A stretch of DNA of 64,000 bases from Streptomyces sp. WM6378 (GTDB lineage: Bacteria; Actinomycetota; Actinomycetes; Streptomycetales; Streptomycetaceae): positions 12,844 to 76,843 of the forward strand of contig NZ_LGDD01000300.1 of the NCBI RefSeq assembly GCF_001279695.1. The letters are read 5' to 3'. The notes beneath the pieces were generated by a model. That model saw only the letters and a program-made list of their open reading frames with translations. It was not told where the DNA came from and did no database searches. Below are positions 8,722 to 16,293 of the stretch, one piece after another; within the stretch, counting starts at the first letter, position 1, and each line of letters opens with the position of its first letter. A program made the translations under genes and the position numbers.

Positions 8722-9884
8722 TGGCTGATGCGTTCCCTGTGCTCGGAGCGCTGCAGGGCGGCCACATCGCGGTACACCTCCGCGATGCACCGGGCCGTCT
8801 GCCGCACGTCATGGGTGGTGGATACGTGCTCGTGCCCCTGGCGGGCGAGAACGGTGCGCAGCGCCGGGTCGGTCAGCAGATGCGTGATCGCGCGCGCCAA
8901 CTCGGCCGGTTCGTCCGGGGTTACGAGACAGAGCGGGGCATGGCCGGGCGCGAGGCTCTCGGCCGAGCCCCCGACGTCGGTGACCACCACCGCCCGGCCG
9001 CACGCCATCGCCTCCAGCGGGGCGAGCGCCATCCCTTCCCAGCGCGAGGGCAGCACGACCAGATCGGCCGCCCGGTACCAGGCGGCGGTGTCGGACACCG
9101 ACCCGACGAAGGACACCGAGCGGGGCGCGGCCGCGCGCAGCGCCGCGAGGCCCGGCCCGTCGCCGACCAGCACCAGATGCGCGCCCGGCACCGAGGCGCG
9201 GACGTCCTGCCAGGCACGGAGCAGCACGTCCTGGCCCTTCTGCCGGCACAGCCGCCCGACACAGACGACCAGGGGTGCGTCGTGGGTGGACGGCACGTCG
9301 TCGGGCGCGCGGTAGTGATCGAGGTCGACGCCGTTGGGGATCACCGAGCAGGGTGCGAGGACGCCGGCCCGCAGCCCCGTGGCCCGCTCGCCCTCGCTGA
9401 CGCACACGACGCGCGAGGTCCAGCGCACGGCGGCGCGCTCCCAACCCCGGGAAAGGCGAGCGACGATCCCGCCGACCGCCTCGAACGACCAGGCGTGCGG
9501 CTGGAAGACGGTGGGCACCCTGCCGCGCACCGCGAGCCGCGCGGCCACCCCGGCCTTCGCGCTGTGCGCGTGGATGACGTCGGGGCGTACGCGCCGGATC
9601 AGGCGGGCCGCCCGCACCGTCTCGCCGAGCAGCGCGGGGCCCGGCGAGCGGGTGGCCCGCCAGGGGTGCACCCGGGCACCCAGGCGGGTCAGTTCGGCGC
9701 TCAGCGGGCCCTCCTCCGGGCATGCCACGGTGACCCGGAATCCGTCGCGCAGCTGGTCCCGCACCAAGTCCGTGACGACTCGGGCCACGCCCCCCTCGAC
9801 GGGCTGGACCAGGTGCAGGACGCTCAGGCCCCCCGCGGACCCCGGCCCTCCGGGTCCGCCGGGGGTGTTCGCTCTCGTCGGCAT
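8718..9884 (-). CDS. GT4-type glycosyltransferase, first gene of the glycan operon
   Basis: A protein of 388 residues. After a Gly/Pro-rich leader, VLHLVQPVEGGVARVV is the GT-B acceptor-site start. VIPNGVD, VCVGRLCRQKGQD and PSRWEGMALAPLEAMACGRAVV give the nucleotide-sugar site with its E-x7-E pattern. The ATG at 9884 is preceded by GGAG. No gene lies in the same direction for several hundred bases upstream, so the operon promoter should lie in 9885-10100. Confidence 0.88.
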   Translation of the reverse strand: MPTRANTPGGPGGPGSAGGLSVLHLVQPVEGGVARVVTDLVRDQLRDGFRVTVACPEEGPLSAELTRLGARVHPWRATRSPGPALLGETVRAARLIRRVRPDVIHAHSAKAGVAARLAVRGRVPTVFQPHAWSFEAVGGIVARLSRGWERAAVRWTSRVVCVSEGERATGLRAGVLAPCSVIPNGVDLDHYRAPDDVPSTHDAPLVVCVGRLCRQKGQDVLLRAWQDVRASVPGAHLVLVGDGPGLAALRAAAPRSVSFVGSVSDTAAWYRAADLVVLPSRWEGMALAPLEAMACGRAVVVTDVGGSAESLAPGHAPLCLVTPDEPAELARAITHLLTDPALRTVLARQGHEHVSTTHDVRQTARCIAEVYRDVAALQRSEHRERISQ

Positions 9885-10109
9885 GCGCGGTCACTCCGGT
9901 CTGGCGCTCGAAATGAAAGCTGAACAAAAAGATGCTGCGGGGCTCGCCTCGCAGCGGCCCGCCATGTGAATTCCGCATAACCGGTGCTCCGGCTGCCGAA
10001 GTTCCCCGCGCTTTGACAGGCCGGGGGCGGCGGGGAGCACTGTAACCGTATTTACAACCCGGTTCCGTCATGAATGCGTGCGCCGGAGTGTCTCCTTCGG
10101 GCGATCGTG

Positions 10110-10137
10110 CGTATCCAGTTGACGACCCCGTCGTTGT
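10110..10137 (+). promoter_or_regulatory. Candidate BldN-type promoter of the first chaplin
   Basis: CGTATC, a 16-base spacer and CGTTGT. I recall the published sigma-BldN consensus as close to CGTAAC-N16-CGTTGA. Predicted transcription starts about 30 bases before the chaplin ATG. Confidence 0.5.
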
Positions 10138-10173
10138 ATCGGTGGCCTCATCTCCACCCGAAAGGAAAACGCG

Positions 10174-10428
10174 ATGAATCGAATTGCCAAGTCCGCCGTG
10201 TCGGCGGGCGCCGGCACCGCGATCGTGCTGCTCGGAGCCGGTATGGCGGCGGCCACGGGACAGGGCGGCGGGGCGCACGCCGAAGGCGTGGCCGAGGGTT
10301 CGCCGGGCGTCCTGTCGGGCAACCTGGTCCAGGTCCCGGTCCATGTGCCGGTGAATCTCTGCGGCAACACGGTGAGCGTGATCGGTCTGCTGAACCCGGC
10401 GTTCGGCAACCCCTGCGTCAACAAGTAA
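10174..10428 (+). CDS. Short chaplin
   Basis: An 84-residue precursor: signal peptide to about residue 28, a short Gly/His/Ala spacer, then one chaplin domain (SPGVLSGNLVQVPVHVPVNL followed by CGNTVSVIGLLNPAFGN) with the two conserved cysteines. There is no LAxTG anchor. Short chaplins self-assemble into amyloid-like sheets at the air-water interface and coat aerial hyphae. A purine-rich AAAGGAAA lies ahead of the ATG. Among the four chaplins here this one has the most diverged spacer. Confidence 0.95.
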   Translation: MNRIAKSAVSAGAGTAIVLLGAGMAAATGQGGGAHAEGVAEGSPGVLSGNLVQVPVHVPVNLCGNTVSVIGLLNPAFGNPCVNK

Positions 10429-10536
10429 GCCGCAGGGGTGACGCCCTCGGACCGTGGCGGCGGCCCGTGTTCACGGTCCGGACCCGCCCTTTGGCCGATT
10501 TCGCGGCCCCGGAAACCCGGGTTCACCCGTTAGGGG

Positions 10537-10564
10537 CAAAACTGGGCGCCCGGGGCCGCGTTGG
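10537..10564 (+). promoter_or_regulatory. Weak candidate BldN-type promoter of the second chaplin
   Basis: CAAAAC, 16 bases, CGTTGG. The -35 element agrees with the assumed consensus only at four of six positions. It would give an untranslated leader of roughly 50 bases, similar to that of the chaplin at 15895. Confidence 0.25.
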
Positions 10565-10622
10565 GGTCTAGGTCGAGTGACAACACCCGGTCAATGTCTT
10601 TCTGAATGAGGAGTGCTTCTCC

Positions 10623-10862
10623 ATGTCGCGTACCGCGAAGGCTCTGGTCCTGTCCACCGCCGCCGCTGCTGCCATCGCCGGTGGGGCCGGCGTCGCTTCC
10701 GCCGAGGCCGACGCGCACGGCGCGGCCACCCACTCCCCCGGCGTGGTGTCCGGCAACGCGGCGCAGGTCCCGGTCCACGTGCCGGTGAACGTCTGCGGCA
10801 ACACGGTGAACGTGATCGGTCTGCTGAACCCGGCGTTCGGCAACACCTGCGTCAACAAGTAG
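10623..10862 (+). CDS. Short chaplin
   Basis: A 79-residue precursor with a signal peptide ending near ASAEA (residues 27-29) and one chaplin domain (VPVHVPVNVCGNTVNVIGLL, then NPAFGN and a second Cys). It ends in CVNK like the chaplin at 10174, about 195 bases upstream. AATGAGGAG precedes the ATG. A strong hairpin at 10871-10916 ends the unit, so it is probably transcribed separately from the next gene. Confidence 0.95.
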   Translation: MSRTAKALVLSTAAAAAIAGGAGVASAEADAHGAATHSPGVVSGNAAQVPVHVPVNVCGNTVNVIGLLNPAFGNTCVNK

Positions 10863-10870
10863 TCCCCTGC

Positions 10871-10916
10871 CGAAGCCCCGGCCGCTCCCCCCTTCCAAGG
10901 AGCCGCCGGGGCTTCG
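10871..10916 (+). terminator. Terminator hairpin after the second chaplin
   Basis: A perfect 12-base inverted repeat (CGAAGCCCCGGC and its complement) with a 22-base loop, starting 8 bases after the chaplin stop. There is no U-tract, which is normal for Streptomyces. Confidence 0.75.
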
Positions 10917-11090
10917 TGCTGCCCCGGATGGCGGTAGCTCACCAAGGGGCTCCGAGAACGGAGTTGTACCAGCTAGGCGCGGTGCGGCGGAAAGCTGACG
11001 ATCAGACAGGACGACTACGCGGTTGCGGTGGGTGCGGGCCCCACGGACGGTGAGAAAAGTTCACACGCCTCACCGAAGGAGAACCGTTTC

Positions 11091-11669
11091 ATGCGCGTAC
11101 GAACACCGCGGAGACTGGTCGCTGTGGCCCTTTCGACCGCGATTGTCATCGGATCCGCCGAAACGGCGATGGCCGCCGACTTCCAGCCGCCGCGATCGGT
11201 CCGCGCCGACGTACCGGTACCGGGTGCCGACGCCCTGCTCGCTCAGATCAAGCAGCTGGGCCCCATCGGGCCGCTGCTCTCGACCGTGACCGACCTGCTG
11301 AACGGTGTGCTCGGCGGCGCGTCCCCGGCCGACGCCACCGCGCTGGCGAACAAGGCGACGGCCGCCCTCGACGCGGTCAAGGCGGCGGCCCCGGCGGCGC
11401 CCACCGCCCCGGGGATTCCGTTGGGCGGACCGCAGAAGGCCGCGGCCCCGATGGACATCAAGGACGACGCCGTCGCGGCGGCCAAGAAGGCCATCGCCGA
11501 CCTCATCGCCGCCGTCACCAAGGGCGACGTCGTGGCCATCCTGGCCGCGGCGACCGCGGTGCTCACCGGCCTCATCGGCGTCATCCTGGCCATCCTGCTC
11601 GGCGGCGGCCTGCCGCTGCCCGCCCTGCCGGGCCTGCCCCTGCCGCCAGTACCCCTGCCCGGCGCCTGA
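11091..11669 (+). CDS. Exported Ala-rich protein of unknown function
   Basis: A 192-residue protein that I do not recognise. The signal peptide covers about residues 1-29 (ending AMAA). Two amphipathic Ala/Asp/Lys-rich regions follow, then a hydrophobic stretch near residues 145-170 (VAILAAATAVLTGLIGVILA) and a Pro/Leu/Gly-rich tail. The ATG was chosen because AAGGAGA lies 9 bases ahead. The hydrophobic end may sit in the membrane or join a surface assembly. Its location between chaplins suggests a role in the aerial surface (inference). Confidence 0.8.
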   Translation: MRVRTPRRLVAVALSTAIVIGSAETAMAADFQPPRSVRADVPVPGADALLAQIKQLGPIGPLLSTVTDLLNGVLGGASPADATALANKATAALDAVKAAAPAAPTAPGIPLGGPQKAAAPMDIKDDAVAAAKKAIADLIAAVTKGDVVAILAAATAVLTGLIGVILAILLGGGLPLPALPGLPLPPVPLPGA

Positions 11670-11681
11670 GCCGCACCCCCC

Positions 11682-11722
11682 GCCGAGAGCGCCGGCCCGA
11701 CATCAGGACCGGCGCTCTCGGC
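11682..11722 (+). terminator. Terminator hairpin
   Basis: A perfect 14-base inverted repeat (GCCGAGAGCGCCGG and complement) with a 13-base loop, 13 bases after the stop of the exported Ala-rich protein gene. Confidence 0.78.
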
Positions 11723-11971
11723 CGTCCGGAAGCCGGCAGAGCAGCCCAACTGCCCCTGTCCACACGGCAATTCATGAAAACCTCATACGAATAACTGCCG
11801 TTCTCCGCAATTGGCCGCCCGCCCATGAATCGATGCCCGAAGGGTTTCTCAATCGTCCGGAGGTCGTTAGCCAAGGCGAAGCAGGGCAATGCATTCAGGA
11901 ACACACGCGGTGCCAGTGAGTGGGCGGCGTGTGCGGCCAGTACGGCGATCCAACTCGCCGCGGAAGGATTG

Positions 11972-12313
11972 ATGATGAAGTCGATGAAGGTTGTTGCGGC
12001 ACTCGCCGGCTCCCTCGCGGTCGTGGGCGCGGCGGCGCCGGCCTTCGCGGCCGGTAACGTCACGCCACCGGCGGCGCCGGCCTTCAAGGCCGGTGACCTC
12101 ACGCCCATGAGCCTGAACGGCGGCCTCGACGCGATCGCCCAGAACGTCGCCAACGCGAACCTGGCCGACGCGCAGCCCCTCCAGACCAACCTGATCGACC
12201 CCAAGTCGGCCGAGTCGCTGAGCCCCGCGGTGGTCGGCACCGCCAAGAGCATCAGGAAGACCAACGGGTCGACCAGCCCGGACCAGCTCATCGGCGGTCT
12301 TCCGGTCGGCTGA
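11972..12313 (+). CDS. Small exported protein of unknown function
   Basis: A 113-residue precursor with a clear signal peptide (MKVVAALAGSLAVVGAAAPA then AFAA, cleavage near residue 30). The mature part is about 85 residues, lacks cysteine and has no motif I recognise. GGAAGG stands 4 or 7 bases before two consecutive ATG codons; either could be used. Its length, export signal and location among chaplins suggest another spore- or aerial-hypha-surface protein, but no function can be assigned. Confidence 0.78.
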   Translation: MMKSMKVVAALAGSLAVVGAAAPAFAAGNVTPPAAPAFKAGDLTPMSLNGGLDAIAQNVANANLADAQPLQTNLIDPKSAESLSPAVVGTAKSIRKTNGSTSPDQLIGGLPVG

Positions 12314-12395
12314 TCCCCACATCCTGAACAGGGCTTTCCTGACAGCGAATTGATCGGATAAACGGCCCGTTCATGCGCTGTACGAGGGAAAGACA

Positions 12396-12423
12396 ATAAA
12401 CCCGGCGTGTTCGCTTCCGGTGA
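12396..12423 (+). promoter_or_regulatory. Weak candidate BldN-type promoter of the third chaplin
   Basis: ATAAAC, 16 bases, CGGTGA. Only the AAC of the -35 and five of six -10 positions agree with the assumed consensus. The implied leader is about 45 bases. Confidence 0.22.
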
Positions 12424-12474
12424 CTTATGGACGTCTGCCTACGCTGAGGCAACCGTCGAACGGAAGGTTTCACC

Positions 12475-12717
12475 ATGAACACTGCCAAGAAGACCGCTCT
12501 GGCTCTTGCTGCCGCGGGTCTCGCCACGGGTGCCGCTTCTGGTGCCGCCTTCGCCGACGCGGGCGCGCAGGGTGCGGCCGCGCACTCGCCCGGCGTCGTC
12601 TCCGGCAACGTGGTGCAGATTCCCGTGCACGTGCCGATCGGCGTGTGCGGCAACACGGTCAGCGTCATCGGCGCCCTGAACCCGGCGTTCGGCAACGCGT
12701 GCGCCAACACCGACTGA
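12475..12717 (+). CDS. Short chaplin
   Basis: An 80-residue precursor with a signal peptide ending near AFADA and one chaplin domain (SPGVVSGNVVQIPVHVPIGV, then CGNTVSVIGALNPAFGNAC). Both conserved cysteines are present. It ends in ANTD. CGGAAGG lies before the ATG. Confidence 0.95.
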   Translation: MNTAKKTALALAAAGLATGAASGAAFADAGAQGAAAHSPGVVSGNVVQIPVHVPIGVCGNTVSVIGALNPAFGNACANTD

Positions 12718-12918
12718 AACAGGGCCGGTTGGCGCGGCTCTCGTAGCGCATGGCGGGCGGCTCCGTGGAGTTGGGGATTCCGGAGCCGCTCCGCCGCGTC
12801 CGGGTGCGGAAGGGCGGTGCGGCCGCCCGGAGGGTCCTGCGACGCGACGGCGAGAACGTTTCATCCAGACGGGTGACGGCCGCGAGGGGTTGAGCCCGGA
12901 ATGTCCTAGAGTCCCGGC

Positions 12919-13419
12919 ATGACTTCCCCCGCCAGTGCCGTAGAGCCATCCAGGGCAGTCCTGTTGGGCTCCGTCGTCGTCATCGCGTGGAGCGGCGAAC
13001 ACCCCGACGAGACCGGTGATGTGCCGTTCCTCATGGCGTACTCGCTCGGTGACGGGACCGAGGGGCCCGAGGGTGCGGAGGCCGCGGCGCGGGCGCTGCT
13101 CGACGAGCTGGGCATGCCGGCCGGCAGCGTGCTCGACAAGGACCGCGGGGCCGCGCTCCCGGTGACGCTCATCGTCCAGGGCGGCCAGGCCGTCCTGACC
13201 ATGCCGTCGCTGACCGTCCAGTGCCCGGTGCCGCCCGAATGGCTCGTCGCGGCCGGGAAGCGGGGCACGGTCCAGTTCATGTTCGCCACCCGCTCGTGGC
13301 CGCGGGCGCGGCCCGGAATCGCCGTCAGCGAGGAGCAGTTGAGGGCGTTCGCGGGCGACGAGGACACCATTTCCACCGCCGGCCACTGCGTGCTCCCCGT
13401 CCGCCGCCTGCGCGGCTGA
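12919..13419 (+). CDS. Streptomyces-type conserved protein, possibly DUF5949
   Basis: A 166-residue soluble protein without a signal peptide. It has alternating beta-rich stretches (SVVVIAWSGEHPDETGDVPF and PVTLIVQGGQAVLTMPSLTV) and resembles, from memory, the actinomycete family DUF5949. I cannot assign a function. There is no Shine-Dalgarno sequence; a TAGAGT element ends 6 bases before the ATG, which fits a leaderless transcript. The VKOR gene follows 33 bases later and may be co-transcribed. Confidence 0.72.
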   Translation: MTSPASAVEPSRAVLLGSVVVIAWSGEHPDETGDVPFLMAYSLGDGTEGPEGAEAAARALLDELGMPAGSVLDKDRGAALPVTLIVQGGQAVLTMPSLTVQCPVPPEWLVAAGKRGTVQFMFATRSWPRARPGIAVSEEQLRAFAGDEDTISTAGHCVLPVRRLRG

Positions 13420-13452
13420 CCCCACCGCGGACGAGATACGGAGACGACAGCC

Positions 13453-14103
13453 ATGCCCACCCCCGGGACGATCCCCCAACAGGCACCGGCCACCGACCCC
13501 TTGGGGCCCCTACCGCCGGGCGGCGCCCCCTTCGGCGCCGGCCGCGGCACGGCCTGGCTGATCGTGCTGACCGGCGCGGCCGGCCTGCTCGCCTCGTGGG
13601 TCATCACCCTCGACGAGTTCGAACTCCTCAGGAACCCGAACTTCGTTCCCGGGTGCAGCCTCAACCCGGTGATCTCCTGCGGCAACGTCATGAAGAGTGC
13701 GCAGGCCTCCGTCTTCGGCTTCCCGAACCCCATGCTGGGCCTGGTCGCGTACGGGATCGTCGGCTGTGCCGGCATGAGCCTGCTCGGGGGCGGCCGGTTC
13801 GGGCGCTGGTACTGGCTGACGCTGAACGCGGGGGCGCTGGCCGGGGTCGGCTTCGTCAGCTGGCTCCAGTTCGAGTCGCTGTACCGGATCGACGCGCTGT
13901 GCCTGTGGTGCTGCCTGGCATGGGTCGCCACCATCGCCCTCTTCTGGCGGGTCACCGCCCTCAACGTGGTCAACCGGGCGCTGCCCGCGCCGAGTTGGGC
14001 CAGGCCTCTTTTCGCCGAGTTCGGCTGGGTCGTGCCCGTCCTGCACATCGGGGTCATCGGGATGCTGATCCTGACCCGCTGGTGGGACTTCTGGACCGGA
14101 TGA
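13453..14103 (+). CDS. Vitamin K epoxide reductase (VKOR) family protein
   Basis: A 216-residue membrane protein with five predicted helices. The loop cysteine pair is in PGCSLNPVISCGNVM and the active-site pair is in DALCLWCCLAWV, in which a third adjacent cysteine is present. Bacterial VKORs reoxidise a DsbA-like partner using quinone. No fused thioredoxin domain is present, so an external partner is needed. The neighbouring chaplins, which carry one disulfide each, are candidate clients of the pathway (inference). GGAGACGACAGCC precedes the ATG. Confidence 0.9.
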   Translation: MPTPGTIPQQAPATDPLGPLPPGGAPFGAGRGTAWLIVLTGAAGLLASWVITLDEFELLRNPNFVPGCSLNPVISCGNVMKSAQASVFGFPNPMLGLVAYGIVGCAGMSLLGGGRFGRWYWLTLNAGALAGVGFVSWLQFESLYRIDALCLWCCLAWVATIALFWRVTALNVVNRALPAPSWARPLFAEFGWVVPVLHIGVIGMLILTRWWDFWTG

Positions 14104-14146
14104 GAGCAGGAACGTTGGGCCGACCGCGTGAATCGCCCGCGCCCGC

Positions 14147-14174
14147 CGACACGCCACGCGCGCACGGGCGTTGA
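14147..14174 (+). promoter_or_regulatory. Candidate promoter of the melC operon
   Basis: CGACAC, 16 bases, CGTTGA. The -10 matches the assumed BldN consensus fully and the -35 at four of six bases. Transcription from here gives a leader of about 235 bases containing two hairpins. Confidence 0.3.
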
Positions 14175-14202
14175 CCCCACTGACCAGTCGCATGGTTGAA
14201 GC

Positions 14203-14238
14203 CTCCCCGGGCCGTGCAACCAGTACCGGCCCGGGGAG
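14203..14238 (+). terminator. Hairpin between the VKOR gene and melC1
   Basis: A perfect 12-base inverted repeat (CTCCCCGGGCCG and complement) with a 12-base loop. It may end the VKOR transcript, or, if the melC promoter lies upstream, act in the melC leader. Confidence 0.55.
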
Positions 14239-14334
14239 AGCCCGCCCGTCGCCGCGCCATGGGGCGGCGGCCGTTTCCTGTGGCTCCGGGCCTCGTTGAA
14301 CCCGGCATCGGACAAGGAGAGCGGACGCTTGGAC

Positions 14335-14366
14335 GGGCCCCGGAACCACGAAGGTTTCCGGGGCCC
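14335..14366 (+). promoter_or_regulatory. Second hairpin in the melC leader
   Basis: A perfect 11-base inverted repeat (GGGCCCCGGAA and complement) with a 10-base loop, ending 48 bases before the melC1 start. No leader ORF with a convincing ribosome site was seen. Confidence 0.5.
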
Positions 14367-14414
14367 ACGCATGTGCCGGACGAGTCCGCGCGAGCGAGCA
14401 CGAGGGAGACGCCC

Positions 14415-14939
14415 ATGAACGACGCGACATACTTCTGGCACGCACACCGGACGGGCCGCACCCGCCCCAGGGGCCGCGCCCCCGAGCCCACCAGGCCCGG
14501 CACGCCCCCACCCCGCACCACCTGGCGCGTCGCCCGGCGCGGCCTGCTGCGCGCCCTGTTCGCCTCGGCGACGGTCGCCTTCACCGCAGCCGCGCTCTCC
14601 CGCATCCCGGCCACCCCGGCGTACGGCGAGCCCGCCGGGGCGGCCGGGGTGCAGCCTGACGACGGGTTCACCTTCGACGAGATGTACGCGGGGCACCGCA
14701 TCCAGGGCTGGCCCATCGAGGCCGACAGCACCGAGGTCACCGCGTTCGTGGACGGCAGGCAGCTAGACCTGATGCGCCGAGCCGACGGCAGCTACCTGAG
14801 CTCCGTGGACCACTACGAGTCGTACGCCACCGCGCGCGAAGCCGCCCGCGCCGCCGCGGCCGAGCTCGGCGCCGCCCGGCTCGCCTTCGTACCCGTGCAC
14901 GGCCACGAGGAGGGAGCCGACGGTGGTGTACACGCGTAA
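14415..14939 (+). CDS. melC1: Tyrosinase copper chaperone (MelC1)
   Basis: A 174-residue MelC1 protein. It inserts copper into apo-tyrosinase and carries it out of the cell by the Tat route. An extended basic N-terminus leads to a twin-arginine signal (VARRGLLRALFASATVAF). The mature domain starts near FDEMYAGHRIQGWP and has the conserved VDGRQLDLMRRADGSYLSSVDHY. The gene overlaps melC2 by 17 bases, so the pair is translationally coupled. The N-terminal extension before the twin arginines, about 40 residues, is longer than I expect for MelC1; a later start is possible. Confidence 0.93.
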   Translation: MNDATYFWHAHRTGRTRPRGRAPEPTRPGTPPPRTTWRVARRGLLRALFASATVAFTAAALSRIPATPAYGEPAGAAGVQPDDGFTFDEMYAGHRIQGWPIEADSTEVTAFVDGRQLDLMRRADGSYLSSVDHYESYATAREAARAAAAELGAARLAFVPVHGHEEGADGGVHA

Positions 14940-15792
14940 GAACCAGCGGAACCTGACCAGCGCCGAACGCAGGGCCTTCGTCAACGCCGTACTCGAACTC
15001 AAACGAACCGGCGTGTACGACCAGTTCGTGCGCACCCACATCGCGTTCTACGTCTCGGACGGGAGCGCCGGGCTGCGGGTCGCCCACATGGCGCCGTCGT
15101 TCCTGCCGTGGCACCGCCGGTTCCTGCTCGTCTTCGAGCAGGCCCTGCAGAGGGTCAACTCCCGTGTAACGCTGCCCTATTGGGACTGGACGCGGGACAA
15201 TTCACCCGCCTCGTCGCTCTGGTCCGACGACTTCATGGGCGGCAATGGGCGGCGCGGCGACTTCCAGGTCATGACCGGTCCCTTCGCGTACGTCCGCGGG
15301 CAGTGGGAGATCTCAGTCAACGTCACCGAAGGCCGTTTCCTGACCCGGGACATGGGCCGGCCCATGAATCCCATCCGGCTGCCGACCCCCGACGACGTGG
15401 CCCGTGCCCTCGCCGATCCCGTCTACGACGTCGCGCCGTGGAACTCCACCAGCAGGACCGGGTTCCGCAACAAGATCGAGGGCTGGACGACGGGTTCGGG
15501 CGAGGCCCGGTTCCGCAACCACAACCAGGTGCACCGCTGGGTCAGCGGCATCATGGTCGGCGCGGCCGCCGTGAACGACCCCGTGTTCTGGCTCCACCAC
15601 GCGTACATCGACAGCCTCTGGTCGCGCTGGCAGGCCGCCCACCCCAGGTCCAAGCGCTATCTCCCGGAGGAGCCGCCCCCCGAGGGGGACCCGCAGCACG
15701 GCCGGGTGGCCGCGCTCAGGGAGCTGCTGCCGCCGTTCGACGTCGCGCCCTCGACGCTCCTGGACCACAGCAGGATCTACCGCTACGCCTGA
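14923..15792 (+). CDS. melC2: Tyrosinase (MelC2)
   Basis: A 289-residue type-3 copper oxidase that converts tyrosine to dopa and dopaquinone for melanin. CuA ligands are His39, His55 and His64 (in PSFLPWHRRF). CuB ligands are His200 and His204 (RNHNQVHRW) and His226 (VFWLHHAYID). It has no signal peptide and relies on MelC1 for export. The start is GTG 14923, with GAGGAGGGA upstream, inside the melC1 reading frame. A strong terminator follows at 15801. Confidence 0.96.
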   Translation: MVYTRKNQRNLTSAERRAFVNAVLELKRTGVYDQFVRTHIAFYVSDGSAGLRVAHMAPSFLPWHRRFLLVFEQALQRVNSRVTLPYWDWTRDNSPASSLWSDDFMGGNGRRGDFQVMTGPFAYVRGQWEISVNVTEGRFLTRDMGRPMNPIRLPTPDDVARALADPVYDVAPWNSTSRTGFRNKIEGWTTGSGEARFRNHNQVHRWVSGIMVGAAAVNDPVFWLHHAYIDSLWSRWQAAHPRSKRYLPEEPPPEGDPQHGRVAALRELLPPFDVAPSTLLDHSRIYRYA

Positions 15793-15800
15793 CACGGCGA

Positions 15801-15831
15801 CGGCCTCCCGGGGGAGAAATCCGGGAGGCCG
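15801..15831 (+). terminator. Terminator after melC2
   Basis: A perfect 11-base inverted repeat (CGGCCTCCCGG and complement) with a 9-base loop starting 9 bases after the stop. Confidence 0.8.
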
Positions 15832-15894
15832 CAGGTACCGCTGGGATTCGGGACCGGCCGGCCGTCGCGAGGACACCCGGCCGGAGGTGGGGGA

Positions 15895-16164
15895 CTAGTC
15901 CCCGTAGCCGCCCTCGTGGTGGCTGTCCTCGTTGACGCAGGTGTTGCCGAACGCCGGGTTCAGCGCCCCGATGACGCTGACCGAGTTGCCGCAGAGGTTG
16001 ACCGGGACGTGCACCGGAACCTGGAGCAGGTTGCCGGAGACGACTCCGGGGGAGTGGGCTGCGACCGCCTCGGCGCCGGCGTCGGCAGCGGCAATACCCG
16101 CACCGGCCAGCGCCACGGCGCCCGCTCCGGCGACGACAGCGGCCGTCTTCGCGATACGAGACAT
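15895..16164 (-). CDS. Short chaplin with an acidic, His-containing tail
   Basis: An 89-residue precursor: signal peptide to about residue 28, then one complete chaplin domain (HSPGVVSGNLLQVPVHVPV, then CGNSVSVIGALNPAFGNTC). Unlike the other three chaplins here it continues after the second cysteine with a 13-residue tail, VNEDSHHEGGYGD. AAGGAGA lies ahead of the ATG. It is divergent from the melC genes and converges on nothing close. From memory a chaplin also lies next to melC in S. coelicolor. Confidence 0.95.
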   Translation of the reverse strand: MSRIAKTAAVVAGAGAVALAGAGIAAADAGAEAVAAHSPGVVSGNLLQVPVHVPVNLCGNSVSVIGALNPAFGNTCVNEDSHHEGGYGD

Positions 16165-16218
16165 CAAAGTTCTCCTTGAATGGACACGCGACCGCAGACT
16201 CGCAGTCGTCATTTCACT

Positions 16219-16246
16219 TCAACGTCTCGATCGGTCATAGGTAACG
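16219..16246 (-). promoter_or_regulatory. Candidate BldN-type promoter of the minus-strand chaplin
   Basis: On the minus strand: CGTTAC, 16 bases, CGTTGA. It differs from the recalled consensus CGTAAC-N16-CGTTGA at one base and is the best match in the window. It places transcription start about 48 bases before the chaplin ATG. Confidence 0.6.
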
Positions 16247-16293
16247 GACACCTGCGTCCAAAACGGTTCTGCACCGGTCACCGCCGGGCGGGG

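Noticed and set aside
1..9884. Biosynthetic gene cluster for a small-molecule natural product
   Set aside because: All genes belong to glycan assembly and export; no polyketide, peptide synthetase, terpene or RiPP core gene is present.
8661..10344. Overlapping long frames opposite and beside the first glycosyltransferase gene
   Set aside because: They are shadows of the glycosyltransferase; only the minus-strand frame at 8718-9884 shows family motifs.
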